Shown here piece by piece: positions 12,171-25,600 of a DNA stretch of 64,000 nt. The stretch lies in NCBI GenBank assembly GCA_036245805.1, contig BTRK01000004.1, positions 28,753,541 through 28,817,540 on the forward strand, in the 5' to 3' direction. The notes beneath the pieces were generated by a model, which made no database searches, was not told the DNA's origin, and saw only the letters and a program-made list of their open reading frames with translations. A program made the translations under genes and the position numbers. The stretch is from Pristionchus mayeri. Taxonomy: Eukaryota > Nematoda > Chromadorea > Rhabditida > Neodiplogasteridae. Within the stretch, counting starts at the first letter, position 1. The number at the start of each line of letters is the position of its first letter.

Positions 12171-13309
12171 CCTCCCCCCCCCCCCCCCCGTCTACTCACT
12201 CCTATTTTATTCCAACCAAAAAGAAACGATATTATCCAATAAAGTTATGACATTTGATCTATGATCTTTGCGATCGATACGACCTTTATCGAACGCGACA
12301 ACACAACAAGACGCGTAATCGATTGCTAAAGGGGCGACGGACTACGGTAGGAATCGGGGTGAGACACGGGTCATTGATTGATCAGGCCGGCAGAGGGAGG
12401 TCAGTACATGTACTGTGGTGGTGTGGTTTGTGGTGCAATGGACCAGTGTGAGAGATGGGAAACAACGTCGTGCTACTTATCGATTCGCACAACGATTGAT
12501 TACTGTAAATGAATGGGGCATTTGGATACTGTAGATAGAAGCAGCACAACTATTCATCAATATTGATGGGGCTGTGGGGAACTGAAGTACAGGTGTTGGG
12601 TGGTTACTGTAAGCGTAGAATTACCCAGAATACGGTAGAACGAACTAGATTAGAGAAGGGGCAGATAGATAACATGAGACGAAAATGGGATAATCTAGCA
12701 ACACGTTTCTGTATGCAGAACACGAGGACCGGTAAGAAAAAGGGGCGGGGTCTAGGATAGGGGCGGAGTCTACTCGGGAAGGGGGCGGGGCCTACTCGAC
12801 AGTGGGGAGCTACTCGAATTTAGTGCTTATATTATAATAAGAAAGTCTCTAAGCGTACGACAGGGTAAAAACGGGAATCGGTATTCGACTTATACAGAGA
12901 CAAAGATGAACGCACCCTATGTTCACCTTCTTTTTTGTGCGTTGGCAAACGCATTTTTGAACTTTTTGTTTTACAAAATGTTTGAGACTGAACTAGACTG
13001 ACTACGGGAATGCACGTCTCACGCGCATAGTGAGCAGACTACGAATAGCATAGAGGGAGGGAGGAGGGGGGAGTAATGCGAGTATGAATGGAAGGGTGAC
13101 AAATCAACAAGGAGAGCGTAGAATGCATCGAGAGACGGGCTACCTGACACCTAAAACTGAGTACGATCAACTAACAGATGGAATCGGATAGAGAGGAGGA
13201 AATGCGCCAAACAAAATCAATACATAGCAACGATGGGGAATTCTCGTATTAAGTTTATGTTAAGGGGGAGGGTTGGGAAGGGCTAGAAGAGCTTCGAATG
13301 GAGGAGGGA
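12171..13309. other. Intergenic, convergent gene ends
   Basis: Lies between the 3' ends of the ABHD17-like gene and the Myb/SANT-like gene. It holds the AATAAA of the former (12238), a cluster of GGGGCGG-type boxes at 12737-12795 and a G-rich stretch near 13055. No gene seen. Confidence 0.6.
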
Positions 13310-16300
13310 TCAGGGGTCGATGCTTCCCGAGGAGGAGGAAGAGTTGGCAGGAGAGGCGAGAGGAGTATTAGCTGCCAGATGAGCGAGAAGAGAAGGCAGT
13401 TGGGTACGAACATCAGCCACCAGTTGGTTCATCGATACGAAGAACTTCGTCTGCTGCTGAAAGTAGACTGAAAGTTGTTTTCACGCCTCTCCATATACTC
13501 CTCACTTCTCCTCCTACAGTATTCCCTTACCGTAATGAGCTCTTTCCTGAGTCGTCGCTCCTCCTCGTTGTTCTCATCGTTTCCTCCGCCCATCAAGTCC
13601 TGCAGTGTGGCGGGGCGTGCGGTTCGTGTGATGACGGAGGGCGAGCATTGGGAAACGGCACCTCTGTCTGCACCACCACGCACCGGCAGAGATGCTGCAC
13701 CCAGCAGCAAGTGGGCTGCAGCAGCTGCAGCCGAGAAGGAAGTGGGCGGGGCCACTCCTGGATTGGAGAAGTCCCCGTCGGCGAGCACGGAAGCAGGAGA
13801 CACAGGGAAGGGTGCACTGAAAAGGGCGGGGCTGTGAAGGGGGTCCGGATTAGAAAGGGGCGGAGCGTACCTATTCGAGTCTTCGCATTTGAGATCTTCC
13901 AGTTTGTCGAAGCGGGCGAACTTGGCGGGTGGTGTGGGAATGTCCTTCTCCTCGAGATCAGACTGAATGGAATACGGTAATCATCGTGACCTACCGTACC
14001 CTTCCCCTCTCTTACCGTATCTCCTTTCCCCTGCCATGACCCATTGCTGGCTGTGGTGCATCCGGTGGTGTTGAGTATATCGTAAATGGCCCAATCTGCA
14101 TCGTTCATCCGATCTCCGAGTGTCTCTCCTCCCACTCCATTCTCACGGAATCTGCAGAGATTACTGTAGAGATACGGTATCGATTGGACTGCTGTCGTCC
14201 GTTTCCCCGGCTAGGTGATGTTATCTAAGAGTGCGTCTGGTCAGTGATAACTCGCAAGTGGTAAACAAGTCTTATCAGTGGTAAGAGCACTGAAATTAGG
14301 CACCACCACGTCTGTCGACGATTTGGAATGAAAGGAGAAGAGGCGTAGGTCAGACAGAGAGAGAGATGGAGAGAATAACAGAGAAAGAGAGAGAGAGACT
14401 TTCGATGGCTATCGCATGAAACGACCGAAAATGAGATCTACGTGCGAGAGAGACGCAGAGGAAGCCGAAGAACAGGAAGAGGTCATCGTAGTCTGCCCTG
14501 TCTAGGCCCCTCCCCCCCCTCCCCTCTCCCCCCCCTCCCCTCACCTCTTCATGTAGGGGGCAGCATCTCTGACTCGTCTCTTCCTGTATCTCCAGTGTGT
14601 CTTCATTCCCTCGACGGTGCAATTGAAGGAGGGGAAGACGGATCGAACGGCATCGTACACCTGAGAGAGAACACTAAATGGTTCCTGCAGGAGGAACGGG
14701 TCCACTCAAGGACAACTTAGGGTTCAAGGTAATGTTACGTGCAGTTTTCAAAAGTTAACGAAATGCTTGTTGACAAAGTGATGAATGTTCGACCCTAAAT
14801 TGGGCAGACACTGAAAGATCAAAGTACAAATTGTCGAGAGAAGTTCAACGTTGGTTATGAGCTACGTTTCAATCCCTCTCCCGAACAATTCTCAATTTTC
14901 GGAACGCTTTCAACAATGCATTGATAAATCATGGTGTATGAATGGGCGAGTGATGATTCCCTCCCTGATTCCCTCTCCCCATCTAATTTCTCATGTGATT
15001 CTTCATGATTCCCTCAAAAGATTCTAAAAACAAGTGGATGAATCGCTTGGATGCCTCGGTCCATTCCTTCTCTTCCCTCAGACATAGCAACGAAAAAGCA
15101 GTGCAATCTTATCATCCCGATGTCCAAACCATGACATCAAATTTGTTCGTTTGGTCTCACCGCGCATTTCTCCGAATGATTCTGATAGCATTGAATCGCC
15201 AATACTCTCCCTTCCCCCAGTCACTCATTGACTAGAAGGGAAGAGATAACGGGAGGATTGATGAGAATGGAGAGGATAAGTTCGAATGACCATTTTAGGG
15301 ATGCCCCCTCTCTCTATCTCTTATCAATTCTCATGAAATTCACGAAGACAACACTCAATATGACCCCTTCCATTCGATAAGACTCCGTGAATTCCCATCT
15401 GCATTTCGTAGTCCATTCAAGGGTCCAACCAGCCACAGAATTATCAATAAAAATGCGCACGCATAAACAATGGCTCGACTACATCTGCCTATTCATGCTA
15501 CAATAATCCACCTAGTATCGACCAATCAACAATATCGCCCCCTAATCGATATTACCGTACCTCCTGCCATGCGTGCTTCTTCTGTCGATTGAAGTCGACC
15601 TCCCGATTCGTGTTGTTCTCGACCAGAGTCTCCTTCCGATTGATGACCTTCAGAGAGTGGAATTACGGTAGAGTCTCGTGCGTCACACACGTCGCCTTTT
15701 CCCAATAGTCGTCGTGTCAATTACAATGACTAGTACGACGACACCTTCGAAGCGGCCGCTCATCAATCTAATTGAGCTAGTGACTAATCGGCTGAATGGA
15801 AGCAGACAAGAGAGAGGAGGGAGGGGGGAGGGGGAAGGAGGGGAGGGGGGATGGAGGGGGGGAGAGACGGGGAGAGACGGGGAGGGGGAGGGAAGATGCA
15901 CTCACCTCATGGACGAATAGGTCGCTCATCTCAGAGGAGAAGGTCTTGTTCCTCCTAGTCTGTCCTCCATTGGGAGTGAGTATTCCTCCTCCAACTCCTC
16001 CTCCTTGTGTCACACTCCAGAATCCCGGACTGCCGTCGTCGAGTGGTGTGCCTGCACGACGACTTTTATCACTCCTCGTCCCGCCTATTATTCAAATACC
16101 TTCGAGTGAGGGTGGTAGGCCATCGATGGAAGATAACTTCCGTTTGTACCCGCGAGAGGAGAGGACGGAGAGCGGTTCGACTGCAGCGACCGCAGCAGCT
16201 GCAGCAGCCTGCTGCTGTGCCTGCTGCTGAGCTGCGATGTTGTGCTGCAGCAGCATGAGGAGCTGCAGCTGCTGCTGTTGCTGCTCCGTCGCGAGTAACC

Positions 16301-16364
16301 CGCCTGAGGCCCCGCTCGGTGCCACGGGGGTGAACCCCGTGGACGAGCCTCCACCCGTGTCCAT
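13310..16364 (-). CDS. Myb/SANT-like DNA-binding domain protein
   Basis: Probable nuclear DNA-binding regulator. The first exon read (from ATG 16364, just after a CTTTCAG acceptor) encodes a Gln/Ala-rich region (ATEQQQQQLQLL, then poly-Ala). It is followed by SRGYKRKLSSIDG and a Gly-rich linker. The Myb/SANT-like fold then spans several exons: TRRNKTFSSEMSDLFVHE, VINRKETLVENN, DFNRQKKHAWQE, and VYDAVRSVFPSFN with THWRYRKRRVRD (14540-14660). This resembles the helix-turn-helix family found in NAIF1-like and transposon-derived proteins (PF13873 type). Later exons are acidic, Pro/Ala-rich, and end with a Gln-containing amphipathic segment (YFQQQTKFFVSMNQL) and a stop at 13310. A 39-bp intron near 13475-13513 is needed for frame continuity. 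An upstream exon starting with MPKGLPKS (16436) is possible. No close orthologue recognised. Confidence 0.75.
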
Positions 16365-16436
16365 CTCTCCTGAAAGGAATGGCATGAGAAATGAGTATGG
16401 TAGGGGTACGGTACTCTTGGGAAGACCCTTGGGCAT

Positions 16437-19400
16437 CGCGAGATTACGGTAGAGGGAAGACGAAGAGCTCGTGTGTAGAGTAGAATGGATGGGGGGAAGA
16501 GTGAGGGGAGAGGAGGGGGAGGATAGGAGAATTCTCCCCCCTCTCTTCTATCGCTGTTCCTAGCTTAGATCATCGCTTCATTGATAGGCTCAAGGAGAGA
16601 AAGACAAGAAAATGATTGAGAGAAGGAAAAGAAGATGGCACTTTGATGGAAGATGCGATACATCGATAGACACGGAAGACCATCACCCATAGTCAATCCT
16701 CTGACCTACCCAACTGTCTAGACTACGGTAGTCACGAAGGGAAAGGCCACTAAGCAAGTCTGAAAGCCCTGCCTCGATTCATTTTATGGCATCATCATCC
16801 GGTCTCCCTGGACTACCGTATCCGGGGATGTTCGGGGGGTCAGAATCGTGAGCAGCACGTAGGTGTAATGAGGTATGAATGCGAGTCTGTCTCTGTTGCT
16901 CATTTCCTCATTCTCTCATATGTGTAGAACGAACGATCGACAGCGTCAGAAAGGGAAAGAAGGAGAGGAGAGAAGAAGGGGGAAACGACGTTCTAAGAAC
17001 CATGCGAAACGACCCGCCATCTGTCGGCCATCTCCCCCTTCTGCACGCTCTCCCATCGGGTAGAGAAGAGGAGAGAGCAGGGAGAAGGAAGAGAGTGCAG
17101 CGTGCACTCTCCATGCCCTTCTCACTATCGATGGATGCAGCAGAAGAGAGAGGGAGGGAAATGGAGAGGGCAGAAATATGTGCGACAGAATAGCAATCAT
17201 ATCAGAAAACGAATCAAATGGAGAGAGGGGAATTCTCGCTCTATCGCCATTACACCCATACCAATATGCGTGGTTTTGGATGTGCAAAGATCCAAAAAGG
17301 AAGAGGCGGCACCGTACCCAACTTGCACCTACCGTATGATCCCTGCCTACCGTAACACGAGAAGGGCGGGAATGTAAGCTATCCCCCCACATCTCCCAAT
17401 ACTAACATAAATCTCTTTTTGCGTGCGACAATGGGAGAGATTGCGATGCGACGGCAGACGATCGATACAGTCGACTACAGTACTCCTCATCTCTCACCAC
17501 CTCACAAGTAACCGCCGACTGACTTTCCTCTCTCACGGATACCACCTCCCTTATCTGAAGCAATCGTTGAAATGGTGGAGATAAGCGGGGCAGCTCTAGT
17601 CTCTCCCATTGGGAAACCCCTCCCTCCCTCCCTCACTACGACAGCACTCAGAATCACCCATTGGGGTTCACTGATCGAGAAGGGGGAGGGGGGGGGGGCA
17701 GGTAGAGGGAAGTCCCCATCGACGACGTTAGTACATGTTTCAGAACGAGGGAGTCTGCCTTAGAAGACGAGAGATCGATATGAGAAGGAGAGACGAGAGA
17801 GAGAAAGAGAGGGAGGAGGAGAGTGAAGGGAGAGGAGAGAGAGAGTGCACGCTCGAGAACGTCGTTCACGTCGAAAGGAAGAGGAGGAGGAGGGGGAAGT
17901 CACTTTGAAGGTATGTCTAGGATGGAAGAGAGAGAGAGTGGGGAATGAAGAGAGTGGAGAGGAAACGAGGTCATTTCCAGTAGGTAGTGTCGTCACGTCG
18001 AAGTGGGGAGGGATCATTTACTAGAATCGGGCTGGGAATAGTCGCCAAACAGAGGAACGTCGAAGGGGGCAGCAGGAGGGAGGAGAGGGGAGTATCGACT
18101 CCCCCCGCGTCTCTCTCTCTCTGCACTCTCTCACTTCCCATACTCTCTCCCATCGCAGATCTTCTCAATTCTGCCGTGTTCACACACAGTTTTGTGATGA
18201 GAGTGGAGGAGCGGGCGGGAGGAGCTCCCTCCCCTCTCCTCTCCTCCCTCCCTTCTCCCCCCCCCCTTCCTCCCCTCTCGCAGACACGTCTAGTGATGGA
18301 GATAAATGAGAGTCGGCAGACTCATCGTCTCTTCTCGTCAGATGGATCAAAAGAGAACTACCGTAGTGGATACGGTAGATACGCGTACTGTAGGTTCCAG
18401 TGATTACTACGGAACGGGAAACGGGAACGTGCAGAATTGGATCCGAAAGACTGCGAAATTGGCTAGAGAAAGAAAAAGAGGCGCGCTCCATTCTCACAGG
18501 GAAATTTTGGCGCTCTTTTGAGAACAAGATCGAGAACTCTCCTTTCCAATTGCGAAAGTGCGAAGTGAGAGCAGAACAATTGCGAGATCAGAGATTACCG
18601 TATCCCAGTGAAGAGTACCTACCGTAGAGGGCGAGTTCGGGGGGTCACCATCGTGAATAGACAACGATTACACGATGAGTGAGTGTGTGAGTATGTGTTC
18701 GATGGTTCTTTCTAGGGGGAAAAGTAGTAGCTCTCTCTCTCTCTCCTCTCCCTTCTCTCACTCTCTCTCTTCATCCATCTCACTCTATTACTCTTCTCTC
18801 TCTTCTCTGCTCTCTCTTCACTTACCATACTCTCTCTCCCTGTTCGCAGTTCACGAGAGGAGGCCAGCGCCACCAAGGCCGTCGCGAGATTCGGAGGAGT
18901 AAAAGAGTCACTTATCGATCGAGCACGATGATCTACCGTAGTCTCGACGAGAGAATACGATGGGCAATAGAGAGAGAGAGAGCGCGCGAGTAGTCTCTTT
19001 CTCTTAGTCATCGCAGCTAGGACAGCGCGCAAACATTCACAAAGTTCATTCTGCCATCCATAGAGTCAATTGACTCGAAGCGAGGGACTACGGTAAGAGC
19101 AATGGATCGATCGATCACAGTTCTCCTACGGTACACACATCGCACCATCGAGTGGTCAATGACGGCCTCTCACGATAACAACAAACAACTCGGATTGATT
19201 GTAGATGAGGTTGCAAGGAAGGGACGAGGGAGTATCGTAGGTCACTCGGTAGGTCACAGACGTGCTCTTACAATGGGGGTTCACGATAGAGCGAGAAAGC
19301 GGGAAGAGGAGAGAGTTTAAAACAACGATGTGAGATGGATGGCAGCACAAGGAAGGGAGAAGAAAAGAGGAGAGGGGGAGAGGGTGAGAGTGACAGAGAT

Positions 19401-22400
19401 GCAGAGACTACCCTACGTCTCTACCTTACTCCTCCTCCTTCGATGATGATGATGATCCGATGGAGGAAGGGAGAGAGACGCAGAGGGAGAGAGGGAGGGG
19501 AGATCCCAGAGAGGACTACATCAACCATCATTGCCCCTCTCTCTCTCTCTCTCTCTGATTCGAACTCGCTCTTTCAGGGTTCCGAATGAGAGTCGAAATA
19601 GGGAAAGGAGAGAGCGAGAACACGCCGTTCCACAAAAACGCCCTCCAAATCGCCCGACAATTGCCCGGGTCAATCTAGACTATCGTAGACTAGAGACTAC
19701 CGTATACTCACTCGATTCCTCCTTGACTGCTACCGTATCCTCCTGCTCGACTACAGTATCCTCCTCCTGCTTGATATGGTATGTGAGGGAGAGTATCCGT
19801 TCGAGAGCAGCCATGAATATCGATTGACCGACCAACGAGGGAGAGAAGGATCAATAAGTGAATGACGTGCAAGGACTCAAATCGACCTCTTTGTTCACTT
19901 TACACTTTCTCTCACGAAATCCCCCTCTGACTATTCCACTCTCTAATCTATCGCCACATTTCCGTTCATTTCATGTAGATCCCTATGGCGTAGCGGTCGT
20001 AGTCAAAGTGACGAATAGGCATGAATGTCAACAATCCATTGGGAGGATCCTCAAGAGAGGATGAGAAGCCAAGTCGAGGTAGACCTTCCCCCTCCCCCAT
20101 TCTACCAGTAGAGACGAATGCAATCTAAACATTGTCTGGGCGAGGATGATAGGGAGAGTGAAGGGTAGATCATCGCCCTCACTCATCCTACCGTACTCCA
20201 AATGAACAGCCACACCACCTCTAATAGGCCCGCCCCCTCAAATCGGATAGGTCGTGCGATGTAGTAGATGATGTGGAGAATGAAGTGAGGGCGGAGAAAG
20301 TGCGCGGAAAGGAGAGAGGAGAGAGGGGGATCAGGACAAATTGTGATACGCCTTTTTTGCGTTCAATTTCAACCCGAGAGAGAGCAATCGTAAACGAGGG
20401 GAGATTTGGGGGAAGTGGTTTGAACGAGAGATAGGAGAGATTGAAGCGTGAATAGGAGCGGAAGAGGCTCAAAATGGGTGAGATTTCGAGATGAATAGGA
20501 AGGGATCACCAGATCATAGGGTGGAAAGGAGAGGAGAGAGGGGAGAGATGGGAGGGGATCTCTTCTGATGTGAGGGGGGGACTGGGCTCTTTCTACCTTC
20601 TCAGTCGATCACATCATCGCAGACTCTTTCAAAGTCACACTCGCATTAATAACTAACTCTACGGATAAATCGGGCATTTACACGTCTCTCGTCCAGAGAA
20701 TCAGGGAAACATCTGTTCCTGAGAAGAGAATTCCCCTTTGCCAGAAGATGTTCAGAGTGCACTAGCACAAAAGATCCCCTAGTACACTCGAGGTAACCCT
20801 CCTTTCCCGCCCTCAATAAAAGATCGAATGCCACCAGAAAGGACAACCCAGCTAGTAGCATTTACCTGAGGTGGCCAGGTAGGTGTGAATCATTCGAGAG
20901 AGAGGAGGGTACGGTAGTGAGAGGGAGGAGGGAGGGGCTACGGTAGATCTCCCGTCAAGACTCGCGAGAGCTGATCATGAGAAACTTGTTCAGATCAGGA
21001 ATGGCAGGAAAAAACGAGCATTGAACCGACATCTCGTTTTTGCTGATAATCGATAGAGAGACGTGATTGTATAGTTGCGTGAGAAGAGACTGAAGGGAGT
21101 ATACACGAAAGAGATTATGATTCATCTCGGACAGGACTTGTATCTCGGGACTGAAATAGCCCGAGGGGAGAGGAGAGGAGTCTTATTACCAAGGCAGTAC
21201 ATCGTCATCATTTCCTCGAATACCAATTAGATATTCACTCTTGAGGTCAAATGATCGGGAGATGGATGTACAGAGTAGTTTCCTATTTCTACCGTAGTCC
21301 CAATTAGGGTGCAGCAGTGAAATATGCGTGAGAAGAGGAGTGAGAGTAGTACAACTCTCTTTCGCCCCCGGTCCATTCCTTCGTGAGTCAATAAGTACTA
21401 TTTTTTTGTTGCAAAAATCAGGTGGAAATAACTGGAGATTCGATGGAATCAATGCTTCACCTGTCGGAGAAAAACGAACACAATCTGAAGAATGGAATAC
21501 TGTAGCCACTGAGGCAGTAAACAACGTTCCCATTCCAAATGTCCATATCTCACGGGGGACGGGGAGGGGACGGGGAGGGGAACCGTCAATGTTGAGTGGC
21601 AGCGAATCCCTCTACTTATCTCGATCGAGATCACTCTACTCTCCTCTCCACTTATCTATTTTCTCAAACTGCTAAGGGTTCGCTTCATTACTCTTCTTCT
21701 GACAATGAGACGTGAGATGCGCATCACCATTTCGAATGGAAACAGTCGAGTGGATGCATGTCCAGTGAGGAGCACTGCATTGGAGAGAGATTCAAAGCAG
21801 GAAAGAAGGATAAATCAAACCCACAGTCATTGAAATGAAGACACGTGCTACAAAAGAGGCATAAAATTATGGAAGTTGAAAGTATTGATTGTTCACGAAG
21901 ACTACGGTAGGGGTAGGTCACAACACGAGTGATCGAGAGATAAGCAAGGAAGGTGACAAGAAAGAGAGGGACGAGAACTGAGAAGGGAGCAAAAAAGAGA
22001 CCTTTGGTGTGTAAGGAAGCTCCTGTTCACGAGAGATCTCTCGTATCTTCGTGCTCTATCGCCCACTCTCACCACAGATTCATCTCTGCACTCTCTCCAA
22101 TCCACGTGTTCTCTCTTCTTCCCTGATTCAAGATACTTGATTCGCTGCATTATTTATCTTTATCGTGAGTTGGTGAGATCGACGAAAAAAGAAACGGGGA
22201 GAAGGAGAAGAAGAAGAACGGGAAGAGGAGAAAGTTGCAGAGTTCACCTTTCATCATGAGAAAATGCACCTCTCCTTGCATTAAATTGAATGGGCCATTC
22301 GTCTAGTCACGGCATTTCACACGGGAGCGACGAGAGGAGAAAAGGGGAGAGACAGAGGGGATTGAGGAGGGAAGGGACGGAGGGAGAGTCAGACGGAGAT

Positions 22401-22609
22401 TGCACAACAAGGAGTGAGAAGCCGTGCTTGCATCTCCTATTAGCAGCTTGCAAATGTAGCGAGAATGTAGTAGACTACTCCTGCAGCTCTTTTTGTGTCG
22501 CTTCTTTCCCAATCAATACTAACAGAGTATTTTATCGCCCGTATCTCACAAACTAGGATCACAGTAGGAGAGTGTTGCTTTATGAGTAAGTAGAGATCTG
22601 CTCCATCCA
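16437..22609. other. Long stretch with little supported coding content
   Basis: GA/CT-rich, with many TACCGTA/TACGGTA motifs (for example 17330-17360, 18358-18400). Apart from the tentative exons at 18836-18932 and 19712-19814 on the minus strand, ORFs here look like by-products of simple sequence. The Myb/SANT-like gene could have 5' exons in this interval. Confidence 0.5.
18836..19814 (-). CDS. Tentative gene; start exon and one internal exon
   Basis: Exon 19712-19814 begins with ATG, reads MAALERILSLTYHIKQEED and then an acidic Glu/Val run for 34 codons, and ends at a good GTGAGT donor. Exon 18836-18932 has an acceptor, an open frame including PPNLATALVALASSREL, and a GTAAGT donor. A possible small exon near 19040-19090 (FESIDSMDGRMNF) lies between. 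I do not recognise a family, and the phases between these exons do not join cleanly with the splice sites I can see. Confidence 0.3.
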
Positions 22610-25600
22610 CTAGTTCTTCTTCTCTGATTCCTCAATCTGCAATCCCTCATCAGATGCCGTCCATTGATCAACCGTACTCCCACCTCCTTGAATCTGCTCC
22701 TCGCACTCTCCCAGATGGCGTTCTTCGTCGGTACAGCAGGTACGGCTGCAGCAGTCGCAGCGCCCAGACCAGTCCGGTCGCCCTTGAACTCGTTTGCCAC
22801 CTGCAACACAACTTTTACACGTGCATCTCGAAAGATTCGATAGAGCGAGGACATCGCTTTCTCATTTGAATGAAACAAGAGAGAGAACTGACAGGTTCGA
22901 CGATTCCCTCGTTCTTCCTTCCCAATCCCTCTCCCTCCTTCCATCCCATCGACTTGAGCAGCTTGAAGCCCTGCAATGAAAGAATAGATTTCCTCTTCTC
23001 AAATCTATTATCACAGTAGAAAACAAACAATTCAATGCATACGGAAATCCATTAAAGCCTACCATCGCACTGCCATATATTCCCCCCAATGGACGACAGT
23101 CCCCATAGGTGCCCCCCCCCCTTCCCTCACCTTATTCTCATTGGTGAGTGCCTTCTTCGCCGCTGCCTTCGCATCAGTCGCAGTCACGATGGGAACAGCG
23201 CCTGGGAAATCCACCAAGTTAATCAAGAACCACAGGACTAATCATAATATTTCTCCCAGCTGAGATAAAAAATGCATTTGTGACATTATTTAACAGGTTC
23301 TCGGTGGGTTGAAAAAGTCATATTAATCTCATGGACATTTACGACCTATTTCAAAGTTAGATTGCCCATTCATTTAATCTGAGCAACCTACCATAAATCA
23401 CATCTGTCTTTCTCACTAAACGGGAAAACAAGAAAACAGCACAGCAATTTCCAACAAATGAGTATCAATTATGAAACACGTGTCAAAGAGTAGGTTCTCT
23501 TTCCCCCCTCAGATCAACTGACCAGGGAGGGGCTTCGCTGCACAAGCATCGTACATCCCTCCCGCCCCCACTGGACGAGCATCCCTGCAAAACAATCATT
23601 ACTTATTCAAAATCATCCTCCATCGTCTAATTGTCGCCCAAACAAACAAGCCCCCACCAAGCAAATGCAAATAATCGTCCCCCCTTATTAATTTTGCGTT
23701 GAAGGCCTATCATTACTTCCTCTCTGCAAAATCGTGTCTTGAGTGCTTCCCGACTAGAACGAACCTCCGTTTGGGAAGACTGGGGTCCGATCCAAACATC
23801 TTCCGTCGCTCCTTCGCACGATCCGTGTACTTCACCTTCGGCTCCTTTATTCACATGTTGAATTACCAGTGAAACACAGAAAATCAATTATCCCAGACGA
23901 ACCTTCTCCTCGTCAGCTTCCAATCCGAGTGACTCCTTCATCTGTCGCAGCTGAGCTCTTCTCGCTGCCTCGCCCTGTGGGAGAGGGAATTGGAGAAGAC
24001 ACAAAGGAAATATTGATAGATGGATTGATCATTTAACAATAAGAGTGCTTGCAGCATGGTGATGAGTAGGTCAATATCAACCGATTCTTCTAATGCCTCC
24101 ATTCCTCTCTCACCTTCAGTTTCTTCGGTGGAGGTGGTTGGGGAGGTGCAGCAGCAGCTGCAGCAGCCAGCAGCAGACCAGGCTCGCAGCCAGAACACGT
24201 GTTCCGACCTGCACCACAATTATTATTGCTACTAATTATTATTGCCTTGAGTAGGTCAATATCAACCGATCGTGGTGGCGCAGTGGTGTGAGGCGCCACT
24301 CGCTATACAAGGGACCTGAGTTCGATTCCCCGCCGAGGCAGACCAAGCCCCCTATCCCTCCGGGGTCGGTAAATTGGCAGTGACCCAGGTCGCGAAATGT
24401 ATCGTTCCCTAGAAGCACCTTGGACAGCAGGGATACGTAGTCCAAACAGTAGTCGGCCTCACCGCACTACACCACCTAGCGTAATCGTCTATCGACGACT
24501 GTAAAATCGCTTGAAGTGGCTCCAAAAAAAAACAAAGAAAGAGAAAAAAATTATTGCCTTATTTTTTTGCAACTGTTCCGAATTCGTCACTCCAGCAAGC
24601 ACAGCTCATAGTTACAACATACGTGCAATTTATTGTCTATTATTATGATCCTTTTAGTCCATATTTATAATAATATTTCAAAAAATTAAAATAAAATAAA
24701 TTGGCCAACCCGAGTGGATGTGTAGGGTGAATCTGTTCGTCTTGGCGAAGGCGACCGTACAGCCGTGAGAGATGGCCACGTCAGGCTCACCCTTCTGAAG
24801 GGAAAGGGATGAATGGAGGAGCACGTTACGAGATACACAGATCAAACCAAACACTCAAGAGCTACAAAGACGAATGATCACTCGCTGACCTTCGCCTTCA
24901 GTCCATCCACAGTGCACTTGGCAGCATTGGAGAGGACCCGCAGGAAGTACTTCCCATGGATGGGATCACCGTCACTGAATCATCCATCAATTGACACCGT
25001 AACCAGATAACCATCCGTTGATCCCTCACATCTTTCCCCATATCCTCTCGAATGCTCTTCTCTCCTTCCTACTCGAATTGGGAGGCAGTTGTCTCTTCTT
25101 GACGTGTCTCTCAATCCTCCTCCATTCCGCCTTCTCTCCTGGTTTCTCCTCTCCTCTTCTTCCTCTCTCTTCACTCCCTCTACCTCGACTTCGACTGCGA
25201 CGACGACCTGGATGAGAACCATGTTACTCTATCCAGAATATCGATTCGCGACAGCTGACCCTCATCCCTGCTTCTACTCCTGCTCCTCCTCCTTCCCTCC
25301 CTTTCTCTGCTTCCACTTCTCGTCCAATTCTTCGAGAAGAGACGGGCGAAATCTGCAGCCTGCTCGTCGACCATCTGAGAGACTCGTCATTAGTATATCA
25401 TGATGACTGCATTCATCACTCCTACCGTACCTTCTTGTCTGGTTCTGGTCCCTTCTCCTGTACGAATATCAACTGGGCGAGACGAGGAGGAAGAGTCTGG
25501 TCTGGCACCTTCACATCGCACTGCAAGGAGAGGAGATGGAGAGGAGATCAACGAGGACGGAATACATTTATTGAACTACGAGAAAAGGAATCACAAGAGC

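Noticed and set aside
16946..17392. 148-aa minus-strand ORF
   Set aside because: Low-complexity, no recognisable motif, no plausible splice partners.
24090..24300. SVDIDLL peptide occurring twice on the minus strand
   Set aside because: Caused by the 22-base duplication at the SINE, not by a conserved protein repeat.
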